64,000 nt of DNA from Microlunatus phosphovorus NM-1 (GTDB lineage: Bacteria > Actinomycetota > Actinomycetes > Propionibacteriales > Propionibacteriaceae): positions 4,526,001 through 4,590,000 of the forward strand of contig NC_015635.1 of assembly GCF_000270245.1 (NCBI RefSeq), in the 5' to 3' direction. This document shows, in pieces, positions 18,624 to 26,600 of the stretch. A model generated the notes under the pieces. The model was not told the origin of the DNA and made no database searches. It saw only the letters and a list, made by a program, of their open reading frames with translations. Position numbers and translations under genes: made by a program. Each line of letters starts with the position of its first letter. The stretch's first letter is position 1.

Positions 18624-19033
18624 GTCGTTCGAGCCGCAGCAGGACCGAGGTATTTAACCGTGCACAGGGTCGACAGCGACTTGACTTCGCTCGCAAGTGC
18701 CATGAAACCGCCGAACTCGTTGGCTCTGACCGCGACGACACCTACGCCGGAAAGGTAGCCGTATCGCTCTACGTCTTGGCCGGGATAGCGTCTGCCGACG
18801 CAATCGGTGCTGGCTCCATCGGCGAACGATGGCGCGGGGAGGACCACCGAGGGGCTATCGCTTTCCTCCGCAGCGCCGTTCCCAGCGACCAGCCAAGCAA
18901 GCACCTCAGCGCACTGCTCGACCTCAAAGACACCGCCCATTACTCGATCGCCTTGATCAACGTGGATGCACAGAAGAAGGCCGAACGCGCCAGTGCTGCC
19001 TTGATCGAGAAGGCACGCGGTCTGCTCGCCTGA
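18620..19033 (+). CDS. HEPN-like partner protein
   Basis: 137 residues, helical, translationally coupled to the MNT gene. The arrangement, helical content and size fit the HEPN toxin half of an MNT/HEPN pair. The usual HEPN RNase motif R-x4-6-H is not present as such; the region where it is expected reads LLDLKDTAHYS. It could therefore be a diverged toxin with another active site, or a non-nuclease HEPN. No signal peptide or membrane segment. Confidence 0.65.
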   Translation: MSRSSRSRTEVFNRAQGRQRLDFARKCHETAELVGSDRDDTYAGKVAVSLYVLAGIASADAIGAGSIGERWRGEDHRGAIAFLRSAVPSDQPSKHLSALLDLKDTAHYSIALINVDAQKKAERASAALIEKARGLLA

Positions 19034-19166
19034 CACTTCCATCAACACCTCCGACAACCGAGCCTGGCTTCTCAATGCCAGCGTCGCCTGTCGCGTGCTT
19101 CCCAACTCCCCACAAGGAGGCCGGCCTCACTCGACGGTCGGTGCCGCCACCGCCCAGACTTGAGTC

Positions 19167-19385
19167 GTGTCCGCAGGTCGCGACGAACTACACCAGCTGA
19201 TTGACTCCCTCTCTGAGGAGCAGGTCGGACAGGTGCTGTCTGATGTGCGGCGCCGCACAAGGCCGCGTCCGGCACCATCTGACAAGGCGTTCACTTGGAT
19301 CGCGATGGGGCCGGCCAGGAATGGGCGGACCGACAACGCCCAACGTATCGATGCGTCGTTGACCGAGGGTTTCGGTCGCGACTGA
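19167..19385 (+). CDS. VapB-like antitoxin
   Basis: 72 residues starting at GTG 19167, six bases after a -10-like CAGACT, so leaderless. It is a paralogue of the protein at 17686 (shared start RDELHxLI, EEQV, VLSDVRRRT, and end EGFGR). Its stop is two bases before the PIN-domain gene, the standard VapBC order. With the toxin broken it has no obvious remaining task, unless it protects against a toxin elsewhere. Confidence 0.65.
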   Translation: MSAGRDELHQLIDSLSEEQVGQVLSDVRRRTRPRPAPSDKAFTWIAMGPARNGRTDNAQRIDASLTEGFGRD

Positions 19386-19387
19386 CC

Positions 19388-19815
19388 GTGATTCTGTTTG
19401 ACACCGCACCAATCGTTGCAGCCGCTTTCACGACAGAAGACCACGATCGTGCCTGCGTGGACCTTCACCGGCTTGCGTCTCCCAGGCCGCCGATTCCTAC
19501 TCCCGGCGACGGTGGCTGCGGAACCGGGTTACCTCATCGACAGACTCGGCGGCCCAGCCGACGAAGCGACGTTCCTGGTCGGGGTGGCGGAGGGCGGGTT
19601 CGAGCCCGTAGAGCTGACGACCGCCGACTACCGCCGGATGGCTGAGCTCGTCGAACAGTACGACGACATGCGACTCGGCACCACCGATGCCTCAGTCATC
19701 GCGCTCGCCCGAGCGTTTGGGCATCACCGAGATCGCCACGCTCGACCGTCGGCACTTCACCGCAGTTCGGCGTCGTCACGTCGAGGCGTTCACGCTGCTC
19801 CCCGAGAGGCTTTGA
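19388..19815 (+). pseudogene. VapC-type PIN toxin with two frameshifts
   Basis: GTG 19388 opens a PIN domain (ILFDTAPIVAAAF). After about residue 27 the family sequence jumps to the +1 frame (PATVAAEPGYLIDRL, then GTTDASVIALA) near 19465-19480, and jumps +1 again near 19712-19719 (GITEIATLDRRHF) before TGA 19813-19815. All four acidic positions of the PIN nuclease are still visible across the three frames. Two same-sense shifts point to a decayed toxin, unless the assembly is wrong at both places. Confidence 0.7.
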
Positions 19816-19870
19816 GCCTGAGGTGCTGACCGCTGGACAGCAGTCTGCACCCAGCTTGAGCCCTTCACCT

Positions 19871-19945
19871 GTGACAAATCTGCGGCTCAATCCCAGAAAC
19901 AAGCCCGACACGCCGCGTGGTTTCGGATGAGCCATACGTTCGCAT
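19871..19945. repeat. ~80 bp inverted-repeat element, partial copy
   Basis: Starts GTGACAAATCTGCGG and continues with GACACGCCGCG and TGAGCCA-ACGTTCG, matching in order the elements at 29624-29707 and 39031-39106. The right-hand GTCAC/TGTCCC end is missing here. The surrounding interval 19816-20109 holds no accepted gene. Confidence 0.5.
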
Positions 19946-20109
19946 GATCGGTGAACCAACCAGTTGGCCAAGGGCACAGAACCCGCAGGAAGTGCCGGCA
20001 GGAGTCCGGCTGCGCTGAAGATCGAGCGTCTGCGACGGTCAGCGGTCGGCAGGCTCCGCAGTTCACGACTCATCTCATCCGAAGGAAGCCCAGCAAGGTC
20101 GCCGCCGCT

Positions 20110-20655
20110 TCACTCCCGGCCATCGTCCGCCAGGAGTTGCCGAGCACTCATCTCCCGACGAACAGTCCCGTCTGGGCGCTCGGTCAGTCGGGCGAGAACC
20201 AACAGTCGGATCTCGTCGCCGACCTTCGTTGAGTGGACTACCTCGACAGGCAGGCGGCTTGCATCAACCTGCTCGAGCCTCTCGGCTGTCTCAACGGACC
20301 ATTTCGCAATATCACTGACTGTGCGTACCACGCCGACCAGGGTCAGCTCCTCCTCATCGAGTTCCCTGCCCGTAACGAACTCTCGGATCCAGCCAGCCGC
20401 CGATACCGGCAGAGAAGCCCTGACTGTTGGACGTTCCGGCTCCATCCACTCCATATCCATGTCGACATGTGCACGAATGAGCGCCTCAGCCAGCGCCCTC
20501 ACACTGGTGGAAACGCGCGGGCCGAGTTCCCGGAACCTCTCGCCTAGTGCGTCCTGCTCATGCAAGGTTGTCGTGCTGGCACGCCCAAGAAGCTCAAGCA
20601 GGGCCGCGCATGCTTGGTCTGCAAGCGGTCTGGGCTGATCGCCTACAAGAAGCAC
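20110..20655 (-). CDS. hypothetical protein
   Basis: No family recognised. The frame is open from 20751 (ATG) to TGA 20110; I give GTG 20655 because the residues before it overlap the next gene on the other strand, but ATG 20751 is equally possible (213 residues). The product is acidic, soluble and helical with segments such as ALLELLGRAS and TVSDIAKWSVETAERL. It lies convergent with the vapBC remnant and divergent from the CdiA-CT-like gene. It could be a regulator or an immunity factor, which the sequence does not settle. Confidence 0.45.
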   Translation of the reverse strand: MLLVGDQPRPLADQACAALLELLGRASTTTLHEQDALGERFRELGPRVSTSVRALAEALIRAHVDMDMEWMEPERPTVRASLPVSAAGWIREFVTGRELDEEELTLVGVVRTVSDIAKWSVETAERLEQVDASRLPVEVVHSTKVGDEIRLLVLARLTERPDGTVRREMSARQLLADDGRE

Positions 20656-20659
20656 CTCG

Positions 20660-21181
20660 TTGTTGGGGAACGCCTCAATCGTCGGCGGCCTGCCTTTCGA
20701 TGTCGACCACGTCTTCGAAGGAGTGCTTGGCGGCTTGGAACGATCTGGCATGCCACCGGCTCCGCCGACCTACCTTGAACTCGAGGCTGCGGGGCTGATC
20801 GCCCCGGTCGACGATCCAGACCGCTGGTTCAGCCCTGCCGAGGCAAGAACGGCGGCATGGCTACGAGGCCGCGAGTGCCCGACTCTGTCGGTGAGGCGTC
20901 TCGAAGGCCGCTATCGCAAGACGCCCGATGCGGTCGCGGCGCATGTGGCCGTGACTATCGAGACCAAGACCGCCGATTCGACTGCCAACGCGATCACCCA
21001 ACGAGTCCGAGAGGGCCGCAAACAGGCGCGCCGGGTGGTCATCGATCTGCGCAATCAAGGCTCCCATCTCGACGATGCCAGGGCCGGGCTTGACTTGGCA
21101 CTCCGACGCTACGGGCTGCACCTCGACGAGACTCTGCTCGTCCTCGCGGACGACCTGGCAGTAGGCTGGTTTCATGGCTGA
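20660..21181 (+). CDS. CdiA-CT-like tRNA-nuclease-domain protein
   Basis: Up to 173 residues (TTG 20660; ATG 20750 is a shorter option). The C-terminal 100 residues resemble the Burkholderia 1026b-type CdiA toxin domain: CPTLSVRRLEGRYRKTPDA, then VAVTIETKT with the D/E-x-K of a PD-(D/E)xK nuclease, and a regular tail ARRVVIDLR. Here the toxin domain is free-standing, without the huge CdiA stalk or a secretion signal. It overlaps the next gene by 8 bases, as toxin and immunity genes often do. Confidence 0.6.
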   Translation: MLGNASIVGGLPFDVDHVFEGVLGGLERSGMPPAPPTYLELEAAGLIAPVDDPDRWFSPAEARTAAWLRGRECPTLSVRRLEGRYRKTPDAVAAHVAVTIETKTADSTANAITQRVREGRKQARRVVIDLRNQGSHLDDARAGLDLALRRYGLHLDETLLVLADDLAVGWFHG

Positions 21182-21452
21182 GGACACCATCGTCTTCCCT
21201 GATCTGAGCCTGATGGAACAGATCGACGCGCTGCTGCCCGCACTCGGATTCCCTGCATCGACCGAGGTTGAGGTCGAGCCCGCGCTCGACTATCCGGGTC
21301 AGCAACTCGCGATCGATATCTACGCGCCGACTGACGGGGAACTACACACCGCCGTGGAGGCCATCCGGGACGCCCTGTTCCTGAAGTTCAGGATCGCCAC
21401 TCGCACATCCAGCGAACTCGACCGCGAGATCCTCGCCAAGCAGTCCGCCTGA
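21174..21452 (+). CDS. small protein coupled to the CdiA-CT-like gene (immunity candidate)
   Basis: 92 acidic residues, ATG 21174 lying inside the upstream gene. No family recognised. Negative charge (isoelectric tendency low: many Asp/Glu, few Lys) is common in immunity proteins of tRNase toxins. Function is inferred from position only. Confidence 0.55.
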   Translation: MAEDTIVFPDLSLMEQIDALLPALGFPASTEVEVEPALDYPGQQLAIDIYAPTDGELHTAVEAIRDALFLKFRIATRTSSELDREILAKQSA

Positions 21453-21545
21453 GCGACGAAGAAGGCGATATATCAGCCTCGACCCAAACCCTAACGGGTG
21501 TGAGGTGGCCGTCGCCGACCTGGTCGGAGCGGGTTTCTGTCAACA

Positions 21546-21559
21546 CTCTGTCGACAGAG
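21546..21559. promoter_or_regulatory. perfect 14 bp palindrome upstream of metallophosphoesterase gene
   Basis: CTCTGTCGACAGAG, 32 bases before a -10-like TACGGT (21592-21597) that ends seven bases before ATG 21605. It overlaps the place of a -35, as an operator would. A further flanking pair TTTCTGTC/GACAGAGAAA extends the symmetry. LexA-like sites differ in sequence, so the binder is unknown. Confidence 0.5.
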
Positions 21560-21604
21560 AAACTCACTCGGCAACGGCACCACCCAGCGACTACGGTCCT
21601 TGCC

Positions 21605-22396
21605 ATGGTGCAGGTGGTGTTCGCTGGCGATTGGCATGGCAACGTGCGCTGGGCCACCAGCCGCATCGAGTCGATCGGCGCAGCTGGAATCACGACGATC
21701 CTGCATGTCGGCGACTTCGGGATCTGGCCCGGCTCGTTCGGTAAGCGCTACCTGGAGGCTGTCGAGAACGCCTGCGTACGCCAGGGTGTCGAGGTTCTCG
21801 TCACGCCTGGCAATCACGAGGACTGGGCGCGACTGACGACGCTGTGGCAGCACAGCAAGCATCGCGATCCCGCGACCGGCGCGGACCTGCCCGTCCGGTT
21901 GACCGAGCACGTCCAGGTGCTGCCTCGGGGCTACCGGTTCACCATCGGCAAGACGACCTTCCTCTCGTTCGGCGGTGCTGCTTCTGTCGACAAGCACCGG
22001 CGTACCGAGGGCGTCGACTGGTGGCCGGAGGAGATGCCGTCGGAGGCAGACGTCGAAGGGGCCGTGACCGACGGGCCGGTCGACATCCTCATCACCCACG
22101 ACTCACCCGAGCTGGAGTGGTGTGTCCCCGCGGTCCGCGAGACACTCGCCCACAACCCGTACGGGTGGCCGCGGGACTCGCTGTCGTGGGCCGCGGTCTC
22201 CCGCGCCCGGGTCAACCGCGTCTTCGAGGCCGTCCAGCCGCGAGTGCTCGTCCACGGTCATCATCACGTCTGGGGCGAACGTGTCGTTCAGTTGCCCAAC
22301 GTCCCGTACGAGACCAGGGTCATCTCGCTCAGCTGTGATGGCGTGGCCGGCAACCTCTGGCGCCTTGACCTCGACGCGCCGGCTTCGGCGCGATGA
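21605..22396 (+). CDS. metallophosphoesterase (calcineurin-like)
   Basis: 263 residues with the dimetal phosphoesterase motifs in order: FAGDWHGN (D-x-H), HVGDFG (GD), TPGNHED (GNHE), ITHDSP (H) and VHGHHH (GHxH). Substrate could be a phosphodiester, a nucleotide or a phosphoprotein; proteins of this size in mobile regions are often of unknown role. Probably leaderless, with a palindromic site upstream. It stands alone, between the CdiA-CT-like genes and a convergent XRE regulator. Confidence 0.85.
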   Translation: MVQVVFAGDWHGNVRWATSRIESIGAAGITTILHVGDFGIWPGSFGKRYLEAVENACVRQGVEVLVTPGNHEDWARLTTLWQHSKHRDPATGADLPVRLTEHVQVLPRGYRFTIGKTTFLSFGGAASVDKHRRTEGVDWWPEEMPSEADVEGAVTDGPVDILITHDSPELEWCVPAVRETLAHNPYGWPRDSLSWAAVSRARVNRVFEAVQPRVLVHGHHHVWGERVVQLPNVPYETRVISLSCDGVAGNLWRLDLDAPASAR

Positions 22397-22449
22397 AGTC
22401 CCCGTAGAACCAGCCACAATGTCTGACCGTCGGCTGCGACGCCGAGAAC

Positions 22450-23328
22450 TCAGTCGCCCCAGAACCAACGAAGGCCAACCGTCCCTGGGCCGAACTTGGC
22501 GACGGTGCGGTGCACGCTGGTGCCATGGATCGGCACCTCGTGAGACTCCTCGGTCCCGTTGACGATGGTGAATGACTCACATCGCACGGGCACCTTGTCC
22601 GGATGGTACCGAACCCACAGACTCACGGACCCCACCCGCGGCCAGGCCCAGTAGCGAAGCTCGTTGTCGTCCTCGGCGGCATCGAGCTCCACCTGCTGCT
22701 CGACGATCGCAGTCTCCCCTACCTGCAGCTCTTCCTCCAGCAGCATCTCGGCGATCGTCACCATCGACTCCCGGTCTCGAACCACCTGGCCGACGCGATA
22801 TCCCCCGAGCGAGGTGAACTCCAACGGGCGCTCGTCGGGCGTCTCGCCCACCATCACCAGGGCAAGACGTCGGGCACCAGGGACAACGGCTTCGAGCACC
22901 GCGATGTTGGTGAACCGTACGGCGCACCCCCGCGCGTCGAGGTCGTACTTCGTGGTGACCTCCCGCTCCACCAGCTCCTCGTACGGGTGGCTCATTCCCA
23001 GCTCGCGCAGGAGTCGAAGGATCACGTCCTGCCGGTCTGGATAGACAGCGAACAGATCGGAGCGCGGCAGCCGGCGACGCCCCGGCGAGGTCAGCGACTC
23101 GAGCTCACCGGGAAGCATTCCCAGGATCTCCTCGATGACGACGACTGCGCGCATCGACTGCTCCTGCTGGGGTTGACGCAGCCCGGACCGCCAATAGCTG
23201 AGTGCAGCCAGACTCATCGGCGTTCCCCGGGCGGCGAGTGCGTCCCGCAGAGCCGCCAGGCTCATTCCGCGCCGCTCGAGGCCTTCAGCCAACGCATCGG
23301 CGAATCTGTGGCCCCGCCCCGCGCTCAT
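22450..23328 (-). CDS. XRE-type regulator with an uncharacterised C-terminal domain
   Basis: 292 residues. Residues 1-60 form a helix-turn-helix of the XRE/Cro type (FADALAEGLERRGMSLAALRDAL, TPMSLAALSYWRSG). The remaining 230 residues have no recognised ligand-binding family and contain a central mixed alpha/beta region and a C-terminal beta part ending in LRWFWGD. Start ATG 23328 follows GGGGGTGAC. Convergent with the metallophosphoesterase. Likely a regulator with its own sensory domain. Confidence 0.7.
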   Translation of the reverse strand: MSAGRGHRFADALAEGLERRGMSLAALRDALAARGTPMSLAALSYWRSGLRQPQQEQSMRAVVVIEEILGMLPGELESLTSPGRRRLPRSDLFAVYPDRQDVILRLLRELGMSHPYEELVEREVTTKYDLDARGCAVRFTNIAVLEAVVPGARRLALVMVGETPDERPLEFTSLGGYRVGQVVRDRESMVTIAEMLLEEELQVGETAIVEQQVELDAAEDDNELRYWAWPRVGSVSLWVRYHPDKVPVRCESFTIVNGTEESHEVPIHGTSVHRTVAKFGPGTVGLRWFWGD

Positions 23329-23643
23329 TCGTCACCCCCGACGCATTGGATGTCCCCGCCAAACGACGGTGTGATCGGCTCACCTGCGGTTGGTCATCCT
23401 ATGGCTCAGGACTTGGTCAGCCTATTGACACGGATCTCGACACAAGTGTGAAAGGCCTCTGTCTAGGCTGTCGATCAGGTGCTGTACCGGGATGGACTGA
23501 GACGCGAGGAGCAAGGGGATCGCGACCGACATCGTTTGGGGGCTGGGGTGCAACGCCTGAACTGGGTCCTCGTCCGCCGGCGAAGAGTTCCGCCGGTGAG
23601 GGCCCAGTTCCATTGCCTGCGAGTGTGTGATCATCCAGCCGGA
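23329..23643. other. intergenic stretch, no gene seen
   Basis: 315 bases between the XRE regulator and the end of the helicase gene. A 70-codon frame on the minus strand (from ATG 23634) has no ribosome site and no family resemblance. No repeat of the families found elsewhere in the window is present. Confidence 0.6.
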
Positions 23644-26600
23644 TCAGGAAACCGTCACCACTCCTCCGCGAACGGTCAACCGCTCGCGCTGCATCCCGAC
23701 CTCCAACGCCGCGGACAGCCGTGACCGCACCGGCTCGGTCACCCGGTTGCCACCGAACAGCTTGTACGTCTGCTTGAACAGCTCTTCGATGCCGATCCCC
23801 ATCGCCTGGGTGGCCACGTACGCCATCGCGTTGGCGATCTCCAACTGCGCGATGTCGGTGACCGGACGGGTTTTGATGTCGTCGGAGGTACGGAAACCGG
23901 ACCAGTCCAACGGGTCGCGACTCGGCGGCCAGCAGAACCCCTCGCCGTCCCGGAGCGCCTCCCGGGGTAGCAGCGTACGCAGTTGGGCAGCACGCTGCTC
24001 CACCAGTCTGGTCCGCCCGTACGCCCGGACCACTCGGCGAGCCAGCCGCTCGACGCTGATCGGCCCGCATTCTTCGATGATCGCCGTCATCACGGCCACC
24101 ACCTGTTGGCGGGCAGCCGGGTCATAGTCGAGCCGTTCGAGCACGCTGCTCGGGTAGGGGCCGAACTCTGGTTCCCGATACTGCTCGAGTCCGGACGAAG
24201 CGCTGTCGGTCGGAGTCACCAACTCAAGCCCGTCGAGTTCATCTGTCGCTCCCGGCTCGCTTGACTCGCCCAGCTCCTCCAATTCTCCCGAGCCAGCCGA
24301 ATCAGCTGACACAGCCGGAGGCTCATACTCCGACCAGGTCGTCGACACGGCCAGCTCCCCCACCTGGCGCGGCGCATCGGCCGACGCGTGAGCCCGCACC
24401 ACCAGATCACGTACGACACTCTCGGGATCGGACAGCCAGGCCGGCAGCCAGACGCGCGCCACGCCGGGCCAGCCCATCAGCCCACCGAGCACATTGACCG
24501 GTGCGCCGTCCCGGTCGCTGCTGGTCGCCCGCGCGGCCCACACCGGACCGTCGAGCAGCACCGTCAGCGTCGGCACCGAACCACGTCCCGGCGCGGCCAC
24601 CGCCAGATCGATCCGGAACTCCGACAGGCCCACCTCGGTCTGGACCACACATCCGGCTGCTCGCAAGGCCGCAGCAATCTGCTCGGCATGCCGATCCACC
24701 GCGACCTCACTGCGCACCCGGTCCGGCACCCCATGCTTGGCCTGCTCCAGGTACGCCCGCAGATGCCGGATGCCGACCGAGGAGGTCTGCTCGATCCGCA
24801 GGTCCTCCGGCTCGAAGGAGGAGAACATCATCACCCGGCGCCGAGCCCTGGTGACGGCAACATTCAGCCGCCGCTCCCCACCGGATCGGTTCAAGGGCCC
24901 GAAGTTCAGCGGCAGCACACCGTGACTGTCGACCGAGAAGCCGGTGGAGAAGATGATCACGTCGCGTTCGTCGCCTTGGACGTTCTCGAGGTTCTTCACG
25001 AACAGCCCGTCGTCCTTGAGCGCCAGCGCCTCCCGAATCCCCGCGACGTCGCTGTCCCACAGCATCGACTCGATCAGCGCCCGCTGCTGGATGTTGAAAG
25101 TCACCACCCCGATCGAGCGTTCCCGCTGCTGCCAGCGCCGCAAGACCTCCTCGACCACGGCCGCCGCCTCGACGGGATTGGTTCGCAGCATCCCCTTCTC
25201 GAGTCCGCGCGTCCCGCTCCGCAGAAACGTCCCGTCCACCCGGGTGAAGCTGACCCCGGTGTCGGCGTGCTGCCCGGGGAACGCCGGGAACGACGACAAA
25301 CGATCCTCGTAGTACTGCGCGTTCGAGAAGCTGATCAGACTCTCATCCCGACTCCGGTAGTGCCACGACAGCCACAGTCTCGGCAGTCCAGCCTGCACGC
25401 ACTCCGACAGGATCGACTCCTCATCCGGGATGACCAGGAAATCGTCCGCGTCGCCTTCGCTCACCTCGTCGTCGCTACCGAGCTGGGCGAAGCTGTACGG
25501 CGGCATCTGCTTGGAGTCGCCGGCGACCACACAAGCGGTCGCGCGACCGAGGGCGCCGATCGCGTCCGGCACCGTGATCTGCGATGCCTCGTCGAAGACC
25601 ACCAGATCGAAGTCCATCGCCCCGGGCGCGATGAACCGCGCCAGCGAGTCCGGGCTGACCAGCACACACGGTGTGATCGCGGCAATCACCTCGCCGTACT
25701 TGCTGATCAGCTCGCGTACGCTCAGCCCGCCTCGGGTACGCCCGACCTCTCGCTCCAAGGCGGCGACCTTGCCGAACAACGCCCCGCTGCCGAACGGCCG
25801 CGCCTGCACCAGCGTCGCCGGCAACACCGTGGTCAGGGCTGTCCGGACCGCATCACTGGAGCCCAAGAACCTGCCGACCGAACGGTCCTGGCCGGCTGCG
25901 TCGAAGCCGCGGAAGCCGCCGGCATCCCAGCGTTCGATCAGCGAGCCTTCGGCCAAGCCCCGCTCCAGGGCAGCCATCGCTTCTGTGCCAGCCACCTGTC
26001 CGCTCAGCAACTGCCACCGCGCTTCGGGCAACTCCGCAGCCAGGCTGTCCACGGCCGCCGCCGCGCGCAGCCAGCGTTGCAGAGCGGCGACATGGGGCAG
26101 GTCGGCGGCCCGCGCCGACTCGCCGGCGCTCCAGGCCTGGAGCAGACCACCCGCGCCGTACGCCTCCTGATCGAGAGGACGGCTGTTCGTCGCCGCGAAC
26201 GCAGCGCCCAACCGATCGAGTGCCTCGGTCAGCACCTGCGCAGCGGCGCCCAACAGAGCCGGCTCCCGCTGGCGTACGCCGATGGTCTCGGCGGCGTGCC
26301 GGGGGCCGAGCCGGTCCAACGCAGTGCGATAGGCGTCCAGGTCCCGCAGCGCTACCGCCAACCGCTGCGCACCGTCGGCGCTGAGGAGATTGAGTGCCGG
26401 CAGTCCTCGCAGCCCGGGGAGCGCCTGCCACCCGGCGGCCACGGAGCGCAGCTGGCCGGCCAGTCCAGCCAATGCATCCACCCGAGCCGGCAACTCCTTG
26501 GGCGAGAGGGTGCGCCCCGGACGCAGCTGCGCCAGCACCGGTGCGGCGGCCGTCAGCAGTCGGCCTTTGCGCCCGAGGAAGAAGGAGTGTTCGGCGATCC

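Noticed and set aside
19696-20073. Minus-strand frame of 125 codons after the vapC remnant
   Set aside because: It overlaps the inverted-repeat element and the broken toxin, is Arg-rich and has no ribosome site or family.
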